Assembly: GCA_022545805.1 (NCBI GenBank)
Contig: JAKEIJ010000166.1
Coordinates: 1-5,557 of the forward strand
Reading direction: 5' to 3'
Source of the DNA: Nitrosotalea sp.
GTDB lineage: Archaea > Thermoproteota > Nitrososphaeria > Nitrososphaerales > Nitrosopumilaceae
Length of the DNA stretch: 5,557 nt
In this document: one piece after another, positions 1 through 5,273 of the stretch
Numbering within the stretch: position 1 is the stretch's first letter
How the letters are laid out: every line of letters starts with the position of its first letter
Position numbers and translations under genes: made by a program
Notes under the pieces: model-generated
The model's database searches: none
Told to the model about the DNA's origin: nothing
Seen by the model: the letters and a program-made list of their open reading frames with translations, nothing else

Positions 1-2
1 AC

Positions 3-1025
3 ATGTCAAAAAAGATAACAGAGTTTACCGAAATTCCAGTATCACAGACAAGAGTTGAGTTTCCAGAACTTGTAGAGTTTAAGCGTCTAAAAGGACGCAA
101 GGTGTATCCAACAAAGGAATCGGCAGAGTTTGTGGATGAGCTTTTTACAGCAATTGCACACGAAGATGTCCAAAAAATAGCATCTCTTGCAGAAAAGCAA
201 ACTTTTCGATATCTTGTCTATTCCACCTATGCAAAGGGGTACATCTCGCAGATATCTACTACATATGGTGATTTTTATGAATCTGTAATATACCTCAACA
301 AGTTCATTTTATCCAGTTACCCCCAGATAATACTACACAAGCAAGGTGAACCCTACGAGTCAAGGTTTGATCAAGTAAACTCTGGATATATTGGAGCCTT
401 GAAGATGACTATCCTTGAAGAACAGATTCATTCAATACAAAATAATCTCTACAACATCAACAAAAATGCAGTATCTGAAGTAAATGCAATCAACGAAGAG
501 CTTGCAAAGATCATTCTGAGTCTTGATGATGCCACAATAAAGAATCTTTACAACTATTTACAATTACCAGAAGTTCCAGACGAGTATCCAGTTGCAAAGA
601 GGGCAAATCTGTTTTTCATATTAAATCCAGACAATTTCATAGTTCAGGTCTTGGGTCCAGATGTCATGACATTTACAAAGGTAACAGTGGATCCTAAAAT
701 TTTAGAAATGATTCCACAACTTTTAGACATTTATCAGAGATGGTTAAAGCCAATACAGGCACATCATGCAGCTTTTACAACAATGGAAGGGATGGCTGAG
801 TTTGCAGTAAAAAATATCCTAAAAGATGATCAAGACTTTAAGAATTATCTAGTTACATTTGCAAACAGTGACATCTCATCATACCAAGTTAGAAAGAGCA
901 TGGGAACAGACTTTACGGAACACATCTTTGCAAAATTAGGCAAGAATACATACAAGACATTGATTGCAAATCCTCCCACAACTCGAGAACTCAAAAACCC
1001 AGAGAGTTATCTAAATAGAAAATGA
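3..1025 (+). CDS. Conserved-looking hypothetical protein, cysteine-free, 340 aa
   Basis: I do not recognise a family and assign no function. The frame is open for 340 codons, starts at an ATG two bases from the window edge and ends in TGA. The true start could lie further upstream outside the window, and its promoter is not visible. The product has no signal peptide or membrane segment, so it is probably cytoplasmic. It reads as mostly helical: residues about 40-110 are rich in Tyr and Phe (FRYLVYSTYAKGY at 68-80), and 135-185 form long amphipathic helices. A more beta-like stretch at about 203-228 contains ILNPDNFIVQVLGPD. The C-terminal third (about 232-320) is helical again, with a conspicuous HH pair at 254-255. 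I count no cysteine at all. Its stop overlaps the start of the SirB1-like gene by four bases (ATGA), so the two are almost certainly co-transcribed and translationally coupled. That makes a shared process or complex plausible (inference). Confidence 0.85.
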   Translation: MSKKITEFTEIPVSQTRVEFPELVEFKRLKGRKVYPTKESAEFVDELFTAIAHEDVQKIASLAEKQTFRYLVYSTYAKGYISQISTTYGDFYESVIYLNKFILSSYPQIILHKQGEPYESRFDQVNSGYIGALKMTILEEQIHSIQNNLYNINKNAVSEVNAINEELAKIILSLDDATIKNLYNYLQLPEVPDEYPVAKRANLFFILNPDNFIVQVLGPDVMTFTKVTVDPKILEMIPQLLDIYQRWLKPIQAHHAAFTTMEGMAEFAVKNILKDDQDFKNYLVTFANSDISSYQVRKSMGTDFTEHIFAKLGKNTYKTLIANPPTTRELKNPESYLNRK

Positions 1026-1843
1026 ATGAATTTGATCCATTTGCAGCAGAGTGGGTCTCTTATGCAAAAAGCCCACAATACACACTAGTTGAAAAGTGCC
1101 TAAAATTATCTCAGATATTAGAGTTCCCAGATCTTGACATTACAGAGTATGTCAAAAAACTACAATCGTTTGAACATGGATTGCATGACCACATATCTGA
1201 TGTCAAAAATCCAATCTATCTTGTATCCATGCTAAACGAGTACATGTTCGACATTTTGGAGTTTGAAGGAAACAGTGATGATTACTATAACCCAAGAAAC
1301 AACTTTCTCAACGTGGTAATTGAAAAACGTACTGGAATACCGATCACACTATCAATTATTTACATTGAACTTGCAAAGGCAATAGGGCTTGAGCTCAGAC
1401 CAGTAGGGTTCCCTGGACATTTCCTTGTAAAATATTCAGAGGAGCTCATACTAGATCCCTTTAACAGAGGCAGCCTACTTGATGTCGAAGATCTCCAGGA
1501 CATACTTGATGCCACATATGGTGAAGGAGTAGAGTTTGAGCCAGAATATTTGAATGATATAGAACCAGAAAAAATACTGATAAGAATTTTAAGAAATCTA
1601 AAGGGATCTTACACTGAATCCTTTAGTTATGACAAAACAATGCATTGCATCAACATGATACTAGGGCTTGATCCAGACTCATCAGAGGACATCAGGGACA
1701 AAGGAATAGTCCAGTCAAGACTGCTTCAAAACGATCTTGCTCTAGTATCTCTTAACAAGTATCTTGAGCTTGCACCAGAAGCAGATGATGTTGATGATGT
1801 ACTAGAGATGATTAAAAGCATTAAAGAGAAATCTAGTCAATAA
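1022..1843 (+). CDS. SirB1/YchA-like transglutaminase-fold protein with C-terminal TPR-like region
   Basis: The 273-residue product matches the SirB1 (YchA) pattern, in which a transglutaminase-like core is followed by a TPR-like helical tail. The diagnostic stretch is at 89-150: YNPRNNFLNVVIEKRTGIP, then a helix, then GLELRPVGFPGHFLV, and finally LDPFNRG. Residues about 185-267 are helical and include LDPDSSEDIRDKGIV, the usual family tail. Residues equivalent to the transglutaminase His and Asp are present (H133 in GFPGHF, D145 in LDPF). The only cysteines are C26 and C209, so no nucleophile exists where the core cysteine should be (about 106-109). Loss of that cysteine is common in SirB1 proteins, so a non-catalytic or binding role is likely. 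The biochemical role of the family is poorly known, and the name derives from a disputed regulatory role in enterobacteria. The start is set by the ATGA overlap with the upstream gene; no Shine-Dalgarno is seen. The last 11 bases overlap the convergent coiled-coil gene. Confidence 0.88.
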   Translation: MNEFDPFAAEWVSYAKSPQYTLVEKCLKLSQILEFPDLDITEYVKKLQSFEHGLHDHISDVKNPIYLVSMLNEYMFDILEFEGNSDDYYNPRNNFLNVVIEKRTGIPITLSIIYIELAKAIGLELRPVGFPGHFLVKYSEELILDPFNRGSLLDVEDLQDILDATYGEGVEFEPEYLNDIEPEKILIRILRNLKGSYTESFSYDKTMHCINMILGLDPDSSEDIRDKGIVQSRLLQNDLALVSLNKYLELAPEADDVDDVLEMIKSIKEKSSQ

Positions 1844-2003
1844 TTGATTGTACGTCTTTTCCTTTTTTGATTAGTTTGTGTTCGTATCTTACAATCTTGT
1901 TTCGCATAGTTCCTTTGAGAACATCAATCTCATTTCTCAGGCTGGCTACCTCATCTTCAAGTCTAGCTACTCTTTCATAAATGGACTCGTCTTCGCCTGC
2001 CAT
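1833..2003 (-). CDS. Small coiled-coil protein, 56 aa
   Basis: I do not recognise a named family. The frame is open further upstream to 2165, but the ATG at 2003 is preferred. It begins a compact acidic start (MAGEDESIYERV), a TATA-like element lies about 25-35 bases upstream, and the upstream extension would run through that promoter and into the zinc ribbon gene. Residues 8-33 form a clean heptad pattern with hydrophobics at I8, V12, L15, V19, L22, I26, L29 and M33 (alternating spacing of 4 and 3). This predicts a parallel coiled coil of about three and a half turns. The tail (38-50) is basic, with IVRYEHKLIKKGKD, so it may bind RNA, DNA or an acidic partner (inference). There is no export signal. 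The gene ends convergently with the SirB1-like gene, overlapping it by 11 bases. It is probably a homo-oligomer or small adaptor; the function is unknown. Confidence 0.72.
   Translation of the reverse strand: MAGEDESIYERVARLEDEVASLRNEIDVLKGTMRNKIVRYEHKLIKKGKDVQSIID
1857..1868 (+). terminator. T-rich terminator candidate after the SirB1-like gene
   Basis: Fourteen bases after the SirB1-like stop codon the plus strand has TTTT, CC and then TTTTTT. Oligo-T tracts without a hairpin are the usual intrinsic termination signal for archaeal RNA polymerase. The tract lies inside the 3' coding end of the oppositely oriented coiled-coil gene, so termination would occur on its antisense strand. I see no convincing stem upstream. 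Confidence 0.5.
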
Positions 2004-2027
2004 ATGTTTAATCTTCACTAGATATGA

Positions 2028-2040
2028 CCTTAAAAATTTA
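2028..2040 (-). promoter_or_regulatory. TATA-like box of the coiled-coil gene
   Basis: On the minus strand this reads TAAATTTTTAAGG. It sits about 25-37 bases before the ATG at 2003, so the transcript would start within a few bases of that codon (leaderless or nearly so). It supports the short 56-residue start. It is a motif and spacing match only, and any AT-rich genome yields some by chance. Confidence 0.45.
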
Positions 2041-2074
2041 TGGTTTATTTTGTTGAGGGTTTTGTCAGTATTTT

Positions 2075-2236
2075 CTATAGGGTGAATTCGCCGTTGCATG
2101 ATTGGCACTTGCCTTTCTCGCTGCCAATCAATCCTATTATCAAAATTTTTCCTATTGTACCGCATTTAGGACAGAGGCCGGTGGTAACGTTTTTTGGACC
2201 GCTTGATCTTGGTTTTACTGATTTTCTCCTTACCAT
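2075..2236 (-). CDS. Small zinc ribbon protein, 53 aa
   Basis: The protein has two cysteine pairs, C22-P-K-C25 and C44-Q-S-C47, separated by 18 residues. This is the layout of a single zinc ribbon that binds one zinc ion. The N-terminus before it is strongly basic (VRRKSVKPRSSGPK, residues 2-15), which suggests contact with nucleic acid or the ribosome. No catalytic domain fits in 53 residues. The frame is open back to 2314, but that extension would run into the tRNA gene. The ATG at 2236 has a TATA-like box about 25-37 bases upstream and lies between the tRNA and the coiled-coil gene, so I choose it. The gene may share a transcript with the downstream coiled-coil gene, since no clear terminator separates them. 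Zinc ribbons of this size occur in ribosomal proteins, polymerase subunits and transcription factors. I do not recognise it as a known member of any of these. Confidence 0.78.
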   Translation of the reverse strand: MVRRKSVKPRSSGPKNVTTGLCPKCGTIGKILIIGLIGSEKGKCQSCNGEFTL

Positions 2237-2240
2237 TGAA

Positions 2241-2255
2241 TAAATTCGCGAAATT
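2241..2255. promoter_or_regulatory. TTCGCGAA palindrome upstream of the zinc ribbon gene
   Basis: The perfect 8-base palindrome TTCGCGAA (2245-2252) is extended by AA/TT arms with one mismatched pair. It lies between the TATA-like box and the ATG of the zinc ribbon gene, near the expected transcription start. In that position a bound dimeric regulator would block polymerase. The CG-containing core stands out against the AT-rich intergenic DNA. That it is an operator is inference from position and symmetry only. Confidence 0.25.
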
Positions 2256-2260
2256 CGGTT

Positions 2261-2273
2261 TATTAAGTTTAAG
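2261..2273 (-). promoter_or_regulatory. TATA-like box of the zinc ribbon gene
   Basis: The minus strand reads CTTAAACTTAATA, centred about 31 bases before the ATG at 2236. This predicts a transcript beginning close to the start codon. It lies just past the tRNA 3' end and its T-run, so the zinc ribbon gene can be transcribed independently of the tRNA. Confidence 0.4.
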
Positions 2274-2283
2274 CGTAGATCGC

Positions 2284-2288
2284 AAAAA
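2284..2288 (-). terminator. Oligo-T terminator of tRNA-Ser
   Basis: The minus strand has TTTTT one base after the discriminator position of the tRNA. A run of T without a hairpin directly after a tRNA is typical of archaeal termination. Confidence 0.5.
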
Positions 2289-2289
2289 G

Positions 2290-2373
2290 CGCGGGGAGTG
2301 GGATTCGAACCCACGGGTCCTTACGGACATGGGATTAGCAATCCCACGCCCTACCAGGCTAGGCGACCCCCGC
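2290..2373 (-). tRNA. tRNA-Ser (anticodon GCU)
   Basis: The reverse complement folds as a class II tRNA of 84 bases. The acceptor stem pairs GCGGGGG with TCCCCGC (the last pair is G-T). The D arm is GCC...GGC, the anticodon stem is TGGGA/TCCCA, and the loop is TTGCTAA, giving anticodon GCT, which reads AGC and AGU. A long variable arm (GTCC-GTAA-GGAC) and the T arm GTGGG-TTCGAAT-CCCAC follow. The long variable arm and a G discriminator base agree with a serine identity. CCA is not encoded: the discriminator is followed by C and then a T-run, so the CCA end must be added enzymatically. I see no intron, since the anticodon loop has exactly seven bases. It lies between the phosphoesterase and zinc ribbon genes on the same strand. 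Confidence 0.96.
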
Positions 2374-2386
2374 ACAGATGTTGCTG

Positions 2387-2410
2387 AAATTTAAACTGTT
2401 ATTATAACTT
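2387..2410 (-). promoter_or_regulatory. AT-rich promoter region of tRNA-Ser
   Basis: Two TATA-like elements precede the tRNA on the minus strand. AAGTTATAATAA (2399-2410) is centred about 31 bases from the tRNA 5' end and fits a start a few bases upstream of it. GTTTAAATTT (2387-2396) matches the box motif well but is only about 18 bases away, too close for a start outside the tRNA. The distal one is the better candidate. Confidence 0.4.
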
Positions 2411-2436
2411 TGGAACTAGAGCTGGAATGAATTCTC

Positions 2437-3183
2437 CTATTCTTCCCCAAAACGTTTGTAGTTTTGTACAAGATCCTTGAGAGGAATTTTCTCTCCACCT
2501 ACAATCTTCAAATCCACTTTGATCTTGCCTTTCTCAATTGTAATGATGTTGTATGTATTCTCAAAGAGTCCTCTCATTCTTTCAGAAGATACTGTTCCAG
2601 CATTTGCAATAGACAGATTTCCAAAATTCCAAAACCATGGCCTGTGCTTATGACCACAGATGACCAAGTCTATCTTACTTGCAAGTGCAGTTCGTAGCGC
2701 ATCACCAGAATCTATCACAGTAACTCTGTCAGTACCAGTATCAGGAACTCCTATCAGGTGATGGTGCATTGCAAGTATCTTGGTCTTGTTTTCATATTTT
2801 TTCATGGTTCTTTCAAGCCACAGATTTTGTCTATAACCTATCTCACCCTCGTCCCTGTCAGGTCTTGCAGTGCCAAGCGTTACAAGTATAGTATCATCTT
2901 CTAGTTCATTTACAGAGTCAAATGGAAAGTATTTTTTGAATAAAAGATATCCCGTGTTTCTATAGTCATGGTTTCCACTCATTGCAATTATCTTTTCAGT
3001 CTCAAACTGTGAGAATTTGGCCTTGCATTTTTCATATTCCTTGAGGAGTCCCTCATTTGTAAGATCGCCTGTTGCTACAATGACTGATGGTTTTAATTGA
3101 TTTATCTCTTCTACTGCAAGATCAAATGTTTCTTCTTTGAATTGCGTACCAACATGAATATCTGAAATCTGTACTATTTTCAT
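2437..3183 (-). CDS. Calcineurin-like metallophosphoesterase (class III phosphodiesterase type)
   Basis: This 248-residue protein carries the full dimetal phosphoesterase signature in order: D8-x-H10 (SDIH), GD40 in ATGDLTNEG, GN71-H72-D in SGNHDYR, a histidine in the run H140-H142, and GH178-K-H180. These ligands hold two metal ions and hydrolyse phosphoesters. The length and spacing resemble the CpdA/Icc-type phosphodiesterase group, but substrates vary widely across this superfamily (cyclic nucleotides, nucleic acid, phospholipids, small phosphoesters), so none is assigned. No signal peptide or membrane segment is seen, so it is probably cytoplasmic. The frame is open 20 codons further upstream, but MKIVQISDIH is the standard family beginning, with the first strand leading straight into the metal motif. 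The ATG at 3183 also has a TATA-like box about 28 bases before it. The gene is divergent from the dehydrogenase, and tRNA-Ser follows 63 bases downstream on the same strand. Confidence 0.92.
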   Translation of the reverse strand: MKIVQISDIHVGTQFKEETFDLAVEEINQLKPSVIVATGDLTNEGLLKEYEKCKAKFSQFETEKIIAMSGNHDYRNTGYLLFKKYFPFDSVNELEDDTILVTLGTARPDRDEGEIGYRQNLWLERTMKKYENKTKILAMHHHLIGVPDTGTDRVTVIDSGDALRTALASKIDLVICGHKHRPWFWNFGNLSIANAGTVSSERMRGLFENTYNIITIEKGKIKVDLKIVGGEKIPLKDLVQNYKRFGEE

Positions 3184-3205
3184 AACAAAATATTCAATCA
3201 ATGAG

Positions 3206-3217
3206 GAGTTTAAGCTT
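3206..3217 (-). promoter_or_regulatory. TATA-like box of the metallophosphoesterase gene
   Basis: The minus strand reads AAGCTTAAACTC, with the core GCTTAAAC centred about 28 bases before the ATG at 3183. It predicts a leaderless transcript starting at MKIVQ and argues against the longer open frame beginning at 3243. Confidence 0.45.
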
Positions 3218-3261
3218 TGGGATTCATGGTAAAAAAATTTCAAACAATTTTCTAGTTAGAG

Positions 3262-3269
3262 TTAAATAT
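3262..3269 (+). promoter_or_regulatory. TATA-like box of the dehydrogenase gene
   Basis: TTAAATAT is centred about 28 bases before the TTG at 3294, so the expected transcription start falls at or within about three bases of that codon. If it is the only promoter, the ATG at 3201 would not be in the mRNA. Together with the minus-strand box near 3211 it makes this 110-base stretch a divergent promoter region. Confidence 0.45.
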
Positions 3270-3293
3270 ACTGCTACTACAATTTCGCCTGAT

Positions 3294-4322
3294 TTGGGAA
3301 AAAAGGCAGCAATAATCAGAGGAGACGGCATAGGCCCAGAGATTGTTGATTCAATGTTAAAAGTATTGAAGGCATGTAACACTCAAACTGAATTGGTTTT
3401 ATGTGAAGCAGGTTCTGAACAATGGGAAAAACACGGTGGAGAAACATACATTCCAGATGCAACCATGAAGATCCTCGAAAACTCGGATGCAGGTTTCAAG
3501 GGACCTACAACTACCATTCCAAAACCAAATTCTCCAAGAAGTGTTGCAGTAACTTTACGACAAAAATTTAATCTATATGCAAACATCAGACCAATTAGGA
3601 CATACAAGCGAATAACGCCTGACAAGACACTTGACTTTGTGTGTTTTAGAGAGGCAACAGAAGGTCTCTACACAGGAATTGAGTTCAAGATATCAGATGA
3701 TGCAGCAATAGCAATTAGAAAAATAACAAGGCAGGGAAGTAGTCGTTTTATCAATTCGGCAGTATCATGGGCAAAAAAATATCATATGAACAAAATGGTT
3801 GCAATAACAAAGAGAAACATTCTCAAAGTTACCGATGGAATTTTTTGGGAAGAGGTAGAAAAGGCTGCCAAGGCAAATCCTGGAATATCAGTCGAAGAAC
3901 TATACATAGACAACATGACCCAACAGCTTGTCATAAAACCCGAACAGTTCAATGGCTCAGTCTTGATAAGCACCAACCTCTTCATGGATATAATATCAGA
4001 GTTGGCATCAGGCATAATTGGTTCCATTGGACTGGTCTATTCTGCAAACATGGGAGACAGGTTTGCCATGTTTGAGGCAGCTCATGGAAGTGCACCTTCA
4101 TTCAAAGGACTAAACAAGGTAAACCCAACTGCTGCAATTTTATCAGGAGCATGGATGGTAGAATATCTCGGAGAGACGCACATCAGAGATGCAATATTTG
4201 CTGCAACTGATCAAGTTATCAATGAAGGCAAGTATGTCACATTTGACATTGGTGGAAATGCAACTACAACACAAATGACAGATGCAATAATAGAGATTGC
4301 AAAACAGAAATTAAGAAAATAA
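3294..4322 (+). CDS. icd: Isocitrate/isopropylmalate dehydrogenase family enzyme, probably isocitrate dehydrogenase
   Basis: The enzyme oxidatively decarboxylates a 2-hydroxy acid, most likely isocitrate to 2-oxoglutarate in central carbon metabolism. Residue numbers use the TTG start (342 aa). The N-terminal IRGDGIGPEIV (9-18) is a family hallmark. Substrate arginines R89 (TLRQ), R99 (ANIRP) and R119 (CFRE) are present, with catalytic Y126 (GLYTG) and K173 (TKRNILKVTDG). D207 and D232 are the metal-site acids, and HGSAP (264-268) plus KVNP (275-278) form the cofactor site. A serine two residues into PRSVAVTLR matches the isocitrate-contacting serine of IDH rather than the IPMDH pattern, which favours IDH; homoisocitrate dehydrogenase or LeuB cannot be excluded. 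An ATG at 3201 would add 31 residues with no family counterpart. I prefer TTG because it gives a typical family N-terminus and has a TATA-like box 28 bases upstream. The 3' end overlaps the convergent cupredoxin gene by 12 bases. Confidence 0.88.
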   Translation: MGKKAAIIRGDGIGPEIVDSMLKVLKACNTQTELVLCEAGSEQWEKHGGETYIPDATMKILENSDAGFKGPTTTIPKPNSPRSVAVTLRQKFNLYANIRPIRTYKRITPDKTLDFVCFREATEGLYTGIEFKISDDAAIAIRKITRQGSSRFINSAVSWAKKYHMNKMVAITKRNILKVTDGIFWEEVEKAAKANPGISVEELYIDNMTQQLVIKPEQFNGSVLISTNLFMDIISELASGIIGSIGLVYSANMGDRFAMFEAAHGSAPSFKGLNKVNPTAAILSGAWMVEYLGETHIRDAIFAATDQVINEGKYVTFDIGGNATTTQMTDAIIEIAKQKLRK

Positions 4323-5234
4323 CCTAGCATTCAAACTAGATTTTGATAAGGCAAGAATAGATACTATGGATGCAATTAAAATAAGATATGTTATGTGATT
4401 AAATTCCGGAACGCTTGCAGTGTTATCATTTATTGTAAAGTTTGGTTGTATTATTGGAGTAGATGGGTTTTGAGCTGGCGTTGACTGTGGAATGGATATC
4501 AGATCAACTGACCTGTCATCATTTGCATTCATGTCACCTGCAGTATTTGCTGAATTTGCCTCAAAGAACAATTGGTATTGTCCATTTACTGGGTTACTCC
4601 ACGTAAATGTTACAGGAACACTTTGTTTTACAGGTACATCCAACTTGACAAGACCGTTATAAAAGAGCGAAGAGTTGTTTGTTATTTTTAGTGTAAATAT
4701 TATGGAACTTGCATCAGCATTTCCAGTGTTTTGAATCTGTTTTGTTATCACAATACCATTTGATGTATAATTTTGTTTTTCAATCCTTAGTGAATCTGGA
4801 ACCCATGAAAGTTCTGCATGTGAGAATTCTTTTGTTACCACAACAACTCCGGATGGTCGCATGTCAGTCTTGTCATAATAGCTGTATTTTCCAACGGTGC
4901 CAAAGAACTGAGTAAATGACTTGCCAGGTAGTATGTCTCCACTGTCAAATACTCCCTGTGGACCATAGTTTGAGGTTCCAGTTGTAGCAGTGTGGGTCTT
5001 GTTGCCTTGATTTACCCATGTGACAGTATCCCCTACAGCAACATTTACCTGAAATGGCTTATAGCATGACGGACTAGGTGTGCAGTGATTGTTGGATGTA
5101 TCATTTAATATGATCACTTGGGTGTCAAGTGCATGCGCGTTTGCAGCAGATGCTGCATAGAAAATAACAGCTATTGTAACAGCATAAACCACATGATGGA
5201 ATTTCAATAACATCAATTTTGCTTCTTTACACAT
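4311..5234 (-). CDS. Exported cupredoxin-like protein with CARDB-like domain and PEFG-CTERM-like anchor
   Basis: The predicted 307-residue surface protein has four parts. A signal peptide (about 1-35) has a hydrophobic core at 15-30 and an AHA/LD cleavage site. A plastocyanin-like domain (about 37-133) has the pair C51/C57 in CTPSPSCYKPFQV, then VGDTVTWVN, H81 and GPQGVFDSG. A beta-rich domain (about 138-248) resembles CARDB: its middle reads ITKQIQNTGNADASSIIFTL and its end AGDMNANDDRSVD. A Pro/Thr/Gln-rich linker leads to a sorting tail, VPEFN (275-279), a hydrophobic span (282-296) and a basic end. Sequons at N44, N78, N155, N186, N187 and N265 fit a glycosylated exterior. The copper loop that normally reads like CMVHPWM is DKTDMRP (121-127), so Cys, His and Met ligands are absent and only H81 remains. 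It is therefore probably not a blue copper protein. An alternative start is M8 (5213), which removes an acidic residue from the signal n-region. Confidence 0.88.
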   Translation of the reverse strand: MCKEAKLMLLKFHHVVYAVTIAVIFYAASAANAHALDTQVIILNDTSNNHCTPSPSCYKPFQVNVAVGDTVTWVNQGNKTHTATTGTSNYGPQGVFDSGDILPGKSFTQFFGTVGKYSYYDKTDMRPSGVVVVTKEFSHAELSWVPDSLRIEKQNYTSNGIVITKQIQNTGNADASSIIFTLKITNNSSLFYNGLVKLDVPVKQSVPVTFTWSNPVNGQYQLFFEANSANTAGDMNANDDRSVDLISIPQSTPAQNPSTPIIQPNFTINDNTASVPEFNHITYLILIASIVSILALSKSSLNARLFS

Positions 5235-5249
5235 AAACTAGATGTACTT

Positions 5250-5270
5250 GTTATAAGAAAATCATATTAG
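5250..5270 (-). promoter_or_regulatory. TATA-like elements of the cupredoxin-like gene
   Basis: Two candidates lie between the methyltransferase stop and this gene. CTTATAAC (5250-5257) is centred about 20 bases before the ATG at 5234; it would put the transcript start just inside that codon region and favour the ATG at 5213. CTAATATGAT (5261-5270) is centred about 31 bases before 5234 and would favour the longer start. The sequence alone does not decide. Confidence 0.35.
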
Positions 5271-5273
5271 GGC

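Noticed and set aside
2075..2314. Long 79-residue version of the zinc ribbon protein
   Set aside because: Its first 26 codons would lie in the tRNA 3' region, the T-run and the TATA-like box. The ATG at 2236 fits the promoter spacing better.
2166..2394. Open frames crossing the tRNA on both strands (2166-2375 minus, 2194-2394 plus)
   Set aside because: They run through a clearly folded tRNA-Ser and the zinc ribbon gene, and their translations look like low-complexity shadow sequence without motifs.
3184..3243. N-terminal extension of the metallophosphoesterase to 3243
   Set aside because: The extra 20 residues have no family counterpart, and the TATA-like box inside them points to the start at 3183.
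3226..3255. Nine-codon ATG-to-TAG mini-ORF (MVKKFQTIF) ahead of the dehydrogenase, as a possible leader peptide
   Set aside because: It has no attenuator-like hairpin or regulatory codon run, and the preferred transcription start lies downstream of it.
3383..4075. Antisense and alternate-frame open frames within the dehydrogenase gene
   Set aside because: They lie wholly within a strongly motif-supported enzyme gene and show no recognisable domain.
4709..4915. Plus-strand open frame inside the cupredoxin-like gene
   Set aside because: It is antisense to a well-supported secreted protein, and its translation is Cys/His/Gln-rich noise without spacing typical of a metal site.
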